A stretch of DNA of 64,000 bases from Streptomyces sp. SUK 48 (GTDB lineage: Bacteria > Actinomycetota > Actinomycetes > Streptomycetales > Streptomycetaceae), in the NCBI RefSeq assembly GCF_009650765.1, contig NZ_CP045740.1, positions 7,044,001-7,108,000 of the forward strand. Reading direction: 5' to 3'. The notes under the pieces are model-generated. The model worked only from the letters and a program-made list of their open reading frames with translations. It was not told the DNA's origin and searched no databases. Below are positions 17,201 through 25,300 of this stretch, piece by piece. How positions within the stretch are numbered: position 1 is the stretch's first letter; each line of letters starts with the position of its first letter. The translations under genes were made by a program, and so were the position numbers.

Positions 17201-17235
17201 AGGGGAGCGCCCAATGCGACGGGGTGGACGGACAT
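14230..17235 (-). CDS. Upf1-like SF1 helicase with long coiled-coil insert
   Basis: 1001 aa. The N-terminal 300 residues are unassigned and hold a beta-barrel-like stretch (FVRVQGDVETRG...). Then come motif I GPPGTGKT (near 335), motif Ia SHTNRAVDNVL, motif II VDEAGQ (near 690), motif III VGDDRQLPP, motif V GSVDSYQGGERDIV and motif VI ANVAFTRAKSQLVLVGD (near 925). This is the SF1B Upf1/DNA2/NAM7 set, so an ATP-driven nucleic-acid translocase. Between motifs Ia and II lie about 250 residues rich in Glu, Arg, Ala and Gln, a probable antiparallel coiled coil. The ribosome site GAGGAG overlaps the upstream stop codon, 12 nt from it. All helicase residues look intact. Confidence 0.92.
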   Translation of the reverse strand: MSVHPVALGAPLVLVPWTDLDNQLRTKAGASAGLPSGVPQIVHDLNQLTGGAAVIVSPANGRYNASLLVYTRTYRLRLEATKRGTGYFVKHIDPLRLADHARLARSCLLVRTPVWQMVFELRAVPEHADAQWKTIEEAWQRLGQETAPQRAAPAVSEAQSRFLDTVDRLIDATEEITTREDRRAAPFPYQRFTATGGKRGSGPQSVYEFQLVGEEFPPAGAFVRVQGDVETRGKVSRAAEGRVTVRFDQPVSWDRLPARAALELVPSSVIFNKQRQAVASLRNRDTRNSGLLPAVVEHQVTPIPATTAEPHEDLDPEQLAAFRKALTTQDLLVVLGPPGTGKTRTITEIAHTAATTDAADNCRVLVTSHTNRAVDNVLARLPRDLVVIRVGDESKVHADVRPLLLEEQSETLSEEIRHTMTQRAQAYQEAAAAEPWTDEFAVRLQQVDALVEEERTAAQRLREATDMATAPARERLSALQGQEDERTTALESLAGRAARLEEKARSARQRSDALLTGWLHRSRARRREEELITVRAEMRQLDALGLSLRRQAEAASAEEERARHEDATVQAAQRTYLAVGHRLGNGVQSAYEAADMAVHALGRAVPDPPVAVRPADPAEAPATLHTLHGQLTHWLPVLSRRRELTRQWQAAIAQDPGQLVPELVRYAHVVGATCIGAASRPELSGVEFDLGIVDEAGQIGIADTLVPLARVRRGVLVGDDRQLPPFRDLEVDDWAQGIGDPELVRLMSQSALERLRAGLPSSHVVQLARQRRMPAEIADFISASFYRGELLTEKDHRHTDPLFSSPMAFVDTSALPDRERRESGGRGPEGRTRKGAFNACEARLLARLAAFYHHRGSEWVVIVPYLAQRLEVVRHLTRLIGDSQLADASVGSVDSYQGGERDIVLYGFTRSNPEGRIGFLRELRRANVAFTRAKSQLVLVGDLSTLMRADDPGFRVLIGDLYEHLRDRGDLRAYADVMAALGKAVPDMPRPADVSSERGRP

Positions 17236-17247
17236 CGGCGACGCTCC

Positions 17248-18948
17248 TCAGTGCCGGGGCGGCGGGACGGACGCCAGCTCGCGCGCGGCGGCGAGCAGGG
17301 CGAGGCGGAGCGTACGGGCGCAGGGGCGGGCCCCGGGGTCCTCCTGCAAGGCGTCGGCGACCACGCGGACGAGACGGTCCGGGACGGCGGCCGTGCCGCG
17401 ATAGGGAGGCCATCCGGGCTCGGGGGTACGGCCGGTCAGCGCGAGGTGCAGCAGCGCGCCCACCTGGTAGATGTCGGTGGCGGGCCCGGGACGGACGGTG
17501 GATCCGTGCCGCTGCTCGGGCGCCTGGAAGGGCCCGGGATTCTCGCCCCGGCGGGGCGGCGCGGTGGCGAGGCCGAAGTCGCGCAGTACCGAGTGCGGCC
17601 GGCACCGCACGACCGCGGTCGGCCGGAGCGCCCGGTGCGAGACTCCCGCACCGCTCAGCCGCTCGAGAACGTGCGCCACTTCGGCGAGGGCCCGCACGAT
17701 GGACCACAGGCCCAGCGGGTCCGCCGGTGCCGCCGGCTCGGGCAGCAGTTCGTGCAGCGTCTCCAGCGGGCCGCCGCGCTTCGGGTCACCGGGCCAGGCC
17801 AGAGCGAGCGTCGCGGTGGTCTCGCTGCGGGACAGCTGGAGGACGGCGGGGCCGTGGAGACGCCGGCACAGCTTCGCCTCCTGTTCGAGCGCGGTCAGGG
17901 CGTGATCGCGGTCCGGCCCCCATGCCTCGACCTGGCGCAGCCAGGCGTAGGTGCCCCGGGTGCCGCCGTCGGACATCACACGTGCCAGCGCCTGGCGGCG
18001 CAGCACTTCGCCGTGCCGTGACTCCTGAAGGAGGTCTCCGGGGCCGTCGTACAGCAGGTACTCCTGTTCCCCGACCCTGACGACAGGACGGCTCTCCCAG
18101 GAGGCGGGGCCGGGGGAGTACGCGGGAGCGGGCACCATGACGGTGGCCGGTCCCGGGGGCCGTTCTCGCGCCGGTCGCCCGGCGGGGCGCAGATCGCGCA
18201 GTACCCGCAGGGCGAAGGCGGCGGCATGCCGCGCGGCGGTTTCCTGGGAGCCCGAGGCGTCGTACGCGGCCTTGTCCTGGTCGGCGGAATCACTGATGCC
18301 GCGGATGAACAGGGCCCGCACCCCGTGCTTCATCCCGACCGCGTGGGCGACGCCGTGGCTCTCCATGTCGATGGCCACGGCGTCGTTGTAGTGCCGGCGG
18401 ATCCGGCGCGCCGTCTCGGAGTCACGGAAGCCGAGCAGTACGTCACCCGAGGCGATCGGCTCGAAGTGAACCCGGGGCGGTGTGGCGGGGCGGGCGTCCA
18501 AAGCGAGGAAGGCCCAGGGTTCGTTGCGTCGCGCGGAGCGCACCAACTGGTCCATGTCGTACGGCGATTGCCAGGCATCGGGCCGGGCGGCGAACCCGTC
18601 CGCGCTCTCGCGTCCGCCGTGATGGCTGTAGACCTTCCTGGCGACGACGACATCGCCGAGGCGGACATCGTCCTTCAGCGCACCGGCGACGCCCACGAAG
18701 AGCACGACCTCGGCGCCGAAGTGCGCGATGGCGGACTGGGTGACGAGGGCCGCACGGGTGTTGGTCGGGCCCATCTCCGCCAGCGCCACCTCCCAGCCGA
18801 GGCCGGGTATGCGTCCCCTGTCGAAGACGGTGCCCTGAGGCTCTCTGTCCTCGTGGACGTCCGCCATGTGCCGGCGTACCGCCTCGTACTCGACTTGCAA
18901 GGCGGTGAGCACGACCACGGTGGGCCGCTGCCCTGTCGATCCCCCCAA
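17248..18948 (-). CDS. Nucleoside phosphorylase (MTAN/PNP) domain fused to pseudokinase
   Basis: 566 aa. Residues about 8-250 form a PNP_UDP fold: VVVLTALQVEYEAV, FVGVAGALKDDVRLGDVVVA, AIDMESHGVAHAV and the catalytic-Asp motif RGISDSAD. Such domains remove bases from nucleosides or nucleotides. From about residue 290 the protein turns into a kinase-like lobe: HRALRP replaces HRDLKP (catalytic Asp is Ala), DFGLA and QAPEQR remain, and DIYQVGALLHLALTG is the alpha-F motif; the N-lobe lacks a clear VAIK lysine. So the kinase is probably a sensor, not an enzyme. First gene of the operon. The start is a TTG with GAGGG upstream; an internal GTG is possible. Confidence 0.85.
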   Translation of the reverse strand: MGGSTGQRPTVVVLTALQVEYEAVRRHMADVHEDREPQGTVFDRGRIPGLGWEVALAEMGPTNTRAALVTQSAIAHFGAEVVLFVGVAGALKDDVRLGDVVVARKVYSHHGGRESADGFAARPDAWQSPYDMDQLVRSARRNEPWAFLALDARPATPPRVHFEPIASGDVLLGFRDSETARRIRRHYNDAVAIDMESHGVAHAVGMKHGVRALFIRGISDSADQDKAAYDASGSQETAARHAAAFALRVLRDLRPAGRPARERPPGPATVMVPAPAYSPGPASWESRPVVRVGEQEYLLYDGPGDLLQESRHGEVLRRQALARVMSDGGTRGTYAWLRQVEAWGPDRDHALTALEQEAKLCRRLHGPAVLQLSRSETTATLALAWPGDPKRGGPLETLHELLPEPAAPADPLGLWSIVRALAEVAHVLERLSGAGVSHRALRPTAVVRCRPHSVLRDFGLATAPPRRGENPGPFQAPEQRHGSTVRPGPATDIYQVGALLHLALTGRTPEPGWPPYRGTAAVPDRLVRVVADALQEDPGARPCARTLRLALLAAARELASVPPPRH

Positions 18949-18962
18949 GAAAGACCCTCACC

Positions 18963-19016
18963 CTTCACAGAACTCCGGGACTTCACCGAATCCCGGGGCT
19001 TTTCAGAACCCCAGGA
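18963..19016. repeat. Three tandem 18-bp repeats upstream of conflict operon (likely operator)
   Basis: Units CTTCACAGAACTCCGGGA (18963-18980), CTTCACCGAATCCCGGGG (18981-18998) and CTTTTCAGAACCCCAGGA (18999-19016) follow each other without a gap, beginning 15 bp before the TTG start of the phosphorylase-kinase gene. CCGGGA and TCCCGG inside them also form a 6-bp inverted repeat with a 10-nt spacer. The rest of the 327-bp gap to the GH3 gene shows no further gene or repeat; it must hold both divergent promoters. Confidence 0.7.
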
Positions 19017-19275
19017 CCGGGCCCCATGACTGCCTGGGGTGGTCCCGCACGGGGTATGAGGCGACGCGAAGGATCACCTTAGCCCGGGTTCCCCCGAGGG
19101 GTATGGAGATCGTCGTATCGGCTGATGCGCGGCCCGGCGCTCCGGGCATCCGCCGCAGGGCGGACAAATGCTCCATCACGTACGGTGTGGTGGACGCAGC
19201 AAGCCGGGCTCGCCGCGGCAGACGTGGTTGCGCAGTTCGCGGCAGTCCCGGTCCGTCCAGGCCGGGAGAGGAAGC

Positions 19276-20583
19276 ATGAGAATACGCGTCCGGCGGCGGC
19301 CCAGGAGCCGTCGCACAGCCCTGCGTGCCGGGGTTCCGCTGACCACTCTGGCGTTCGCCGTGGCCGGTTGCGGCGCATCGGTCACGCCCGGGACGACCAC
19401 GACCTCCCTGCGGGACACCGCCGCCACCCGGGGCACACAGAGCCCGGGCGCCGCGAGCCCGACGCCGAGCCCGACCGGCACCGGTACCGCCTCGGCCACC
19501 GGCACCGCGCGGACCACCCCGACGGCGGCCGCCACCTGCACCGACCAGATCCTGTCCGGTATGACCACCGCTCAGCGGGTCGGACAGCTCTTCATGGGCG
19601 GCATCAACGCGGCCAAACCGGACCAGGCCCAGCTGCGCATCCTGCGGGACAACCACGTGGGCTCCGTCATGCTGACCGGCCGCAGCACCGCCGGTACCGC
19701 GGCGACCCGGAAGATCGTCGACGGTTTCCGGGGCCAGGCCGACCGGGTCGGCGGCAAGCAGGTCGGCCTGCTGGTCGCGACCGACCAGGAGGGCGGCAAG
19801 GTACAGGTGCTCAACGGCCCCGGCTTCTCGGCCATGCCCAACGGAGTGACCCAGGGCAAGAAGTCCCCCACGATGCTGCGCGCCGAGGCCGCCATCTGGG
19901 CCCAGCAGCTCAAGCGGGCCGGGGTCGATCTGAACCTGGCGCCGGTCGCCGACGTGGTCCCCGCCTCGCTGGGCACCCGCAACATCCCCATCGGCTCCTT
20001 CCAGCGCGAGTACGGCAACACGCCGGACCCCGTGACCTCCCACACCGGTGCCTTCGCCGCGGGCTTCAAGCAGTCGGGCGTGCTGACCACGCTCAAGCAC
20101 TTCCCCGGGCTGGGCCAGGTGATCGGCAACACCGACACCACCGCCAACGTCGTGGACTCGGTGACGACCAGCAGCAGTGCGAGCCTCGACCCGTTCAAGG
20201 CCGGGATCCAGGCCGGGTCGCCGTTCGTGATGGTCTCGTCGGCCACCTACAACAAGATCGACGCCAAGCACATCGCGGCCTTCTCGCCGACGGTCATCGG
20301 CCAACTGCTGCGCGGCCAGATGGGCTTCAAGGGCGTGGTCATCTCGGACGACATCGGCAACGCGGTCGCCGTACGGTCCTTCGCCCCCGCCCAGCGGGCG
20401 CTGGACTTCACCTCCGCCGGCGGCGACATGATCCTCACGGTACGGCCGGACGTCATCCCCGCGATGGCGCGGGCGATCCAGACCCGGATGGGGCAGGACG
20501 CCTCGTACAAGGCCAAGGTCGACGCCAGCGTGCGCCGGATACTCGACGCCAAGCACAACGCGGGCCTGCTCCAGTGCGGTTGA
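19276..20583 (+). CDS. Glycoside hydrolase family 3 lipoprotein (beta-N-acetylhexosaminidase-like)
   Basis: 435 aa. A basic N-terminus and VAGC lipobox near residue 27 make it a lipoprotein, followed by a Thr/Ser/Pro-rich tether. The GH3 N-terminal barrel has MTTAQRVGQLFMGG, ATDQEGGKVQ, KHFPGLG and VISDDIGN; the Asp in SDD (near residue 356) is the GH3 nucleophile. With no C-terminal GH3 domain it resembles NagZ-type hexosaminidases that trim GlcNAc from cell-wall fragments or chitin-like sugars. ATG 19276 has AGAGGAAG just upstream. It faces the conflict operon divergently and converges with the SWIM gene, but looks functionally unrelated to both. Confidence 0.88.
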   Translation: MRIRVRRRPRSRRTALRAGVPLTTLAFAVAGCGASVTPGTTTTSLRDTAATRGTQSPGAASPTPSPTGTGTASATGTARTTPTAAATCTDQILSGMTTAQRVGQLFMGGINAAKPDQAQLRILRDNHVGSVMLTGRSTAGTAATRKIVDGFRGQADRVGGKQVGLLVATDQEGGKVQVLNGPGFSAMPNGVTQGKKSPTMLRAEAAIWAQQLKRAGVDLNLAPVADVVPASLGTRNIPIGSFQREYGNTPDPVTSHTGAFAAGFKQSGVLTTLKHFPGLGQVIGNTDTTANVVDSVTTSSSASLDPFKAGIQAGSPFVMVSSATYNKIDAKHIAAFSPTVIGQLLRGQMGFKGVVISDDIGNAVAVRSFAPAQRALDFTSAGGDMILTVRPDVIPAMARAIQTRMGQDASYKAKVDASVRRILDAKHNAGLLQCG

Positions 20584-20617
20584 GGCCCTGAGGCCCTGAG
20601 GTCTCGAAACGCGGGTC

Positions 20618-20651
20618 GGCCGCGTGGCGTGGTCAGGACGTCCACGCGGCC
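20618..20651. terminator. Bidirectional hairpin between GH3 and SWIM genes
   Basis: A perfect 10-bp inverted repeat, GGCCGCGTGG at 20618-20627 and CCACGCGGCC at 20642-20651, with a 14-nt loop. It spans the stop codon of the minus-strand SWIM gene and lies 35 bp after the plus-strand GH3 stop, so it can terminate both converging transcripts. There is no U-tract, as is normal for this GC content. Confidence 0.65.
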
Positions 20652-22351
20652 AGGCACAGCGCGCGGTCCAGCTCGGCCGTGTAGTGGGCCGCCGCCAGCC
20701 AGACGCGCGCGAAGCGGTCGGGGTCGGCGGGGCGCAGGCGGCCGAAGACGTCATGGGTGCGGTCCGCGGCGGCGGAGCGCAGGTCCGTGAGGAGTTCGGC
20801 CGCCGTGGCCAGCCCGCACCGGCGCAGCCGCCCGGCGTCGGCGTGGGTGTCACCGGGAAGCGCGAGGACCGCACGGCCGCCCGAGACCGTCTGGTGGACG
20901 CGACGGCGCAGCAGGTGGATTGGCGCCTCGTCGAAGTCGGGTACGGGCACGGGCGCGGAGCCGGACGAAGCCGTCGCGACGGGCAGGTCGGCGCCCTGGA
21001 GCCGGTCCAGGCCGATGTCGAGACGGGTGTCGGGCCGCGCCGGATGCTCGGTGGCGAGCAGCTGGGCCCGGGGGTGCGGGGCCGGGGTGAGACGGGCCAC
21101 GACACGGAGCCGGGCGCCGCGGGCGGCGGACAGCAGGCGCAGATTGTCGCGGTGGGGGAGCGCGGGGTCGTCGTACGCCGCCGTCAGCCGCAGGGGCACG
21201 CCGGCGCAGTCGGCGAGGAGGCAGTCGCCCGCCGCCTCGGTCGCGGTGCCGGTGACGGTGATGTCCAGGAACAGCAGGTCATGGCCGCCGGACAGGGCGC
21301 GGGTGATCTGGTCGGGCACCGGCTCGGCCCAGAGCCGGGTCACCGGGGCCGTGTGCCAGTCGGCGCCGGGAGCGCGTACGGCCCGTACCCCCGCGCCCGC
21401 GCCGAGCCGGCCCGTCGGGGAGACGGTGGCGCCCGACACCGCGAGCCCGGCGCGGGCCAGTTCACGGTGGGTCAGCGCGGTGTCGCCGAGGCGCACGGCC
21501 CGGTCGGCCGCGCCCACCGCCCGCCCGGCGCCGCCCGGGGCCACATCGGACACCTGGTACAGCCGGCCGTTCGCGTCCGCGGTCCAGGTCACCGCGCCCG
21601 CGTAGCCGCTCGCGGTGAGCACCGGCTCGGAGAACAGGCCGTACAGCCGCAGCGAGCCGTCCGGGTGGTAGGGCCGGCGCGCGGTGCCGCGCAGCGCGGT
21701 CAGGTCGCCGCCCGACGTGCTCGGCAGGCGGTGGGCCACCAAGAGCACGTCGTACAGACCGGCGGCGAGATCGGTCAGGTGGTACGCCGGATCGGCCGCG
21801 CGGGCGGCGCGCAGGGCGGTGACCACGGAGACGGCGCCGGCCGCGGCCCGGTGCAGGCCCGCGAGCCGCGCGGAGTGCGCGGCGCGCAGCAACTCCGCCT
21901 GGAGCACGGCGCCCGCCCCGTCCGTACCCGCCTCCAGCACGGCGGACGCGGCCAGTCGTACGGCGCGGGCGGCGGCGCGCTGCTCCGGTGTGGCCGTCTC
22001 GGGAGCCAGGTCGGTGTCCTCCGCCGGGGCCGGTTCGTCCGGCCGGGCGGGGGAGCCGGCGGCCTCCGCGACCGGGGCCAGGGAGGCGGCCGCGGCGCGG
22101 TGCAGGCAGTCCGGGGCCAGCAGGCAGCCGCAGCGCACGTCGTCCGTTCCCCGCACCGCGCCGTCCGGGGCGTGCAGTTCGAGCCCGGTGTCGTCGTCCA
22201 CGGCGATGCGTACGATCTCGCCGTCGCGGGCCACGGGCCGGTCCGCCAGCTTGGCGATGCCCGAGTCGAGGCGCTTGCGCAACCGGGGCGAGAGCGCCGC
22301 GACGAGTGCGGCGGTCACGGCCGGTGCGACCGGGGGCAGTTGCGGGCTCAT
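20633..22351 (-). CDS. SWIM zinc-finger protein of MoxR/VWA operon (YehQ-like)
   Basis: 572 aa. Near residues 72-84 the sequence reads RCGCLLAPDCLH, the CxCx(n)CxH SWIM zinc motif; SWIM domains bind nucleic acid or protein partners. The remainder is a long Ala-rich helical region without other recognisable motifs, and it has no export signal. Its ATG overlaps the stop of the VWA gene (ATGA), making it the last gene of the five-gene operon. E. coli YehQ, also a SWIM protein, sits in the same kind of neighbourhood, which supports the assignment. Confidence 0.85.
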   Translation of the reverse strand: MSPQLPPVAPAVTAALVAALSPRLRKRLDSGIAKLADRPVARDGEIVRIAVDDDTGLELHAPDGAVRGTDDVRCGCLLAPDCLHRAAAASLAPVAEAAGSPARPDEPAPAEDTDLAPETATPEQRAAARAVRLAASAVLEAGTDGAGAVLQAELLRAAHSARLAGLHRAAAGAVSVVTALRAARAADPAYHLTDLAAGLYDVLLVAHRLPSTSGGDLTALRGTARRPYHPDGSLRLYGLFSEPVLTASGYAGAVTWTADANGRLYQVSDVAPGGAGRAVGAADRAVRLGDTALTHRELARAGLAVSGATVSPTGRLGAGAGVRAVRAPGADWHTAPVTRLWAEPVPDQITRALSGGHDLLFLDITVTGTATEAAGDCLLADCAGVPLRLTAAYDDPALPHRDNLRLLSAARGARLRVVARLTPAPHPRAQLLATEHPARPDTRLDIGLDRLQGADLPVATASSGSAPVPVPDFDEAPIHLLRRRVHQTVSGGRAVLALPGDTHADAGRLRRCGLATAAELLTDLRSAAADRTHDVFGRLRPADPDRFARVWLAAAHYTAELDRALCLAAWTS

Positions 22352-25300
22352 GCGATCTTCTCCCCGATCCAGCGAGCGAGTTCGAGCGGACTGAGGGCGG
22401 CCACCGGCATGCCCGCGGCGACCAACTGGCCCGCGACACCGGTCGAGTAGCGCGGCCGGCCCGCGTCGTCGAGGCTCGCGCAGCCCAGCACCTGGCAGCC
22501 GGCGCCGACCAGGGCGCGGACCTCGGCGAGCAGCCCGCCGAGCGGAGGGCCCTCCTCGAAGTCGCTGATGACCACGACCAGGGTGCGCGAGGGCACCGTG
22601 ACCAGTTCGCGCGCGCGGCGCAGCCCGGCCGCGATATGGGTGCCGCCGCCGACCTGGACCTCCAGGAGCAGCGACAGCGGATCCTCGACATGGCCGGTCA
22701 GGTCCATCACCTCGGTGGAGAACGCCAGGAAGTGCGTGGACAGTGTGGGCACCCCGGCCAGCACCGAGGCCGTGAGCGCCGCCCAGATGGTGGACGCCTC
22801 CATGGAGCCCGACACATCGGTGACCAGCACCAGCCGCCAGTCCGCCGCACGCCGGGCCCGGCTACGGAAGACGGGGCGCTCGGGGACGACGAGGACCGTG
22901 CCGTCCGGGCGGCGGCGGGCGGTGGCCAGGTTCGCCCGCAGGGTGCGGGGCAGATCCAGGCCGCCGCCGGGGCGCCTGCTTGGCCGGGGCAGGGCGGTGC
23001 CGTGCAGCGCGGGCCGCAGCCGGGTCGCCAGCTGCCGGGTCAGCGCCTCGACCAGCCGGCGCACCAGCGGACGCAGCGCCGCCAGCCGGGCCTCCGGCAG
23101 CCCGCCCGCGTGCCGCAGCACCGAGCGCAGCAGGTCCACGGAGGGCCGTACGGTGTCCGGGTCCAGCTCCGTGAGCACGTCCCGCCGCCCCGCGGCGGCC
23201 GCGGCCGCCAGCACCTCCTCCCGGATGCCGGGCCCGAACAGCGCGGCCAGTTCCTCGGACCACTCCCGGGCACCGGGGTACGGCGCCTCGCGGCCGCCGC
23301 GTCCCCGCCCCGCCATGTCCCCCCGGCTGCCCTCGCCGCGTCCCTGGCCGTACAGCTCGTCGAGCGCGGTCGCCAAGGAGCGGGCGGAGGCGGGCAGCCG
23401 GTCCCGCCGGCGGCCCAGGAGAAGGCGCCAGCGGTCGGCGGGGGAGAGGGTGCGGGCCGAAGCCGCCCGCGCGGAAGGCTCGATGACGCCGTCCACGGGG
23501 TCCTCGGTGGGGCCGCCCGCCTCGGGCAGCAGGCCCAGCGTGGTCAGCGCCTCGCGGGCCGCCAGGTCGGCGCGGGTCCAGCGGGCCAGGGCGGTCGGGT
23601 CGATGTCCCCGGTGTCGGCGGGGTGTTCGCCGTCCAGGCGTTCCTCGACGGCGGACAGGAGCCGGTCGCGGGCGGCCGGGCTGAGGGTGTCGAAGCCGCC
23701 GCGCAGGGCCGGAAGCCGGTCGAGGAAGTCGCGGTCGGACAGCTCCGCCACCCGGTTCAGCAGCGGTGCCAGCGCGGGCGCCGCCGATTCGAGCAGCGGT
23801 CCGGCCGCGGTCAGCAGACCGGTCAGACGGGCGGTGAGCGCCGTACGGGACTCCGGGCCGGCGGCGCCGTCCACCCAGGAGGCCACGCGCTCGCCGAACG
23901 CCCGCGCCTCCTCCTGCCCCAGCAGCACCCGTACGGCCCCGGCGGCGCCGCGCATCAGCGGGGAACCGCCCGCCGCCAGCCGGGCCAGCGCGTCCCCGAG
24001 CCGGATGCCGCCCGATCGGTCGGCGCGCTGGGCGAGTTCCAGCAGGGCGCGGGCGTCGGCCGGGTCCTCGGAGCCGGTGAGCCCGTCGAGCTGCCGTACG
24101 GCGGCGGCGGTCAGCGCCTCGGCGACGGCCGCCGCGCGCTGGTTACGTTCCCCGGTCGCGTCGAGCCCGGGGATGTGCCCGGCCCGCAGCCGGTCCGACA
24201 GGGCCAGCCCGGCAAGGAGTTCGGGCAGGGTGGCGGTGTCCGGGAGTATCTCGGCGGTCTCGGCGAGGCGTTCGTCGGCGAGGGCGGGCAGGCCGCACTC
24301 CGCCGCCTGCTCCAGGCCGCGCAGGGTCTGCGCGGCCGTGGACCCGCCCTCGTCCCGCTCCTGGCGCCGCCGCTCCCGCAGTACGCCCTCGGCGGCCTGG
24401 GCCGGGGTGACCCCGCGGACGCCGGCCACCGTCAGCATGGCCGCCGTGGCCGGGGTCCAGCGCGCCTCCCAGCGCGAGGTCAGCGCGTCGGCGCCGCCCG
24501 CAGCGGTCACCGGCTTCGGCTCGGCGTACGGCACCGAGCACACCGTGAGGCGGCGCAGCAGGAGTTCGCGGCGCCGGTCCGGATCGGAGCGGAGCGGGTC
24601 GAGGCGCAGGTCCCGGGTGGTGCCGGGGGCCGCGTCGGCGGGCCCGGGCAGGTTCAGCGCGGCCAGCTCCGCCTCCACGGCGGGGGCGAGGCCACTGCGC
24701 GGCGCGTCCGGCGCGGGCCGGCCGGTACGGGTCCCGACGAGCACCTTCTCCATCGCCCTCGCCACGGCCCGCCCCCGGCCGTACGGCTCGCCCTGGGCCA
24801 GCACCGTCTGTACGGCCTCGACCAGTTCGCCCCGGCCCGCCGCGGGCAGGTCCCGCAGCCGGGCCAGATCACCGGCGAGCCGTACGATCTCCCGCGCGTC
24901 GGCGGGCCCCGACGGATGCCCCAGCGCCCGCAGTTCGGCGCAGATCCGCACGGCGGCGCCGGTCAGCGCGTCGGCCAGGGCCGCCGGATCGCCGGCCGCG
25001 TCCAGCACCAGGTGCTGCCACTCCGGGTCCCGGATCCCGGCCGGGTAGCCGGACCGCGCGTCCAGGAGGGCGTAGGTGTAGGGGATGAGGGACGTCGTCC
25101 AGGGCGGGGCCTTCGCGGGTGTGGCGGCGGTGCTCGCCTCGTCGCCGCCGGACGCTGCCGAGAGCGCCGGGGCGTGGAACGCGCCGACCACGACCGCCGC
25201 ACGCTCCCCGTGCGCCGTGGCCCGGGCGAGACACGCCCGCATCCACCGCTCCCGCCGCAGATCCAGCGCCGGCACTCCGCCCGCGGCCACCGCCTCCTGC

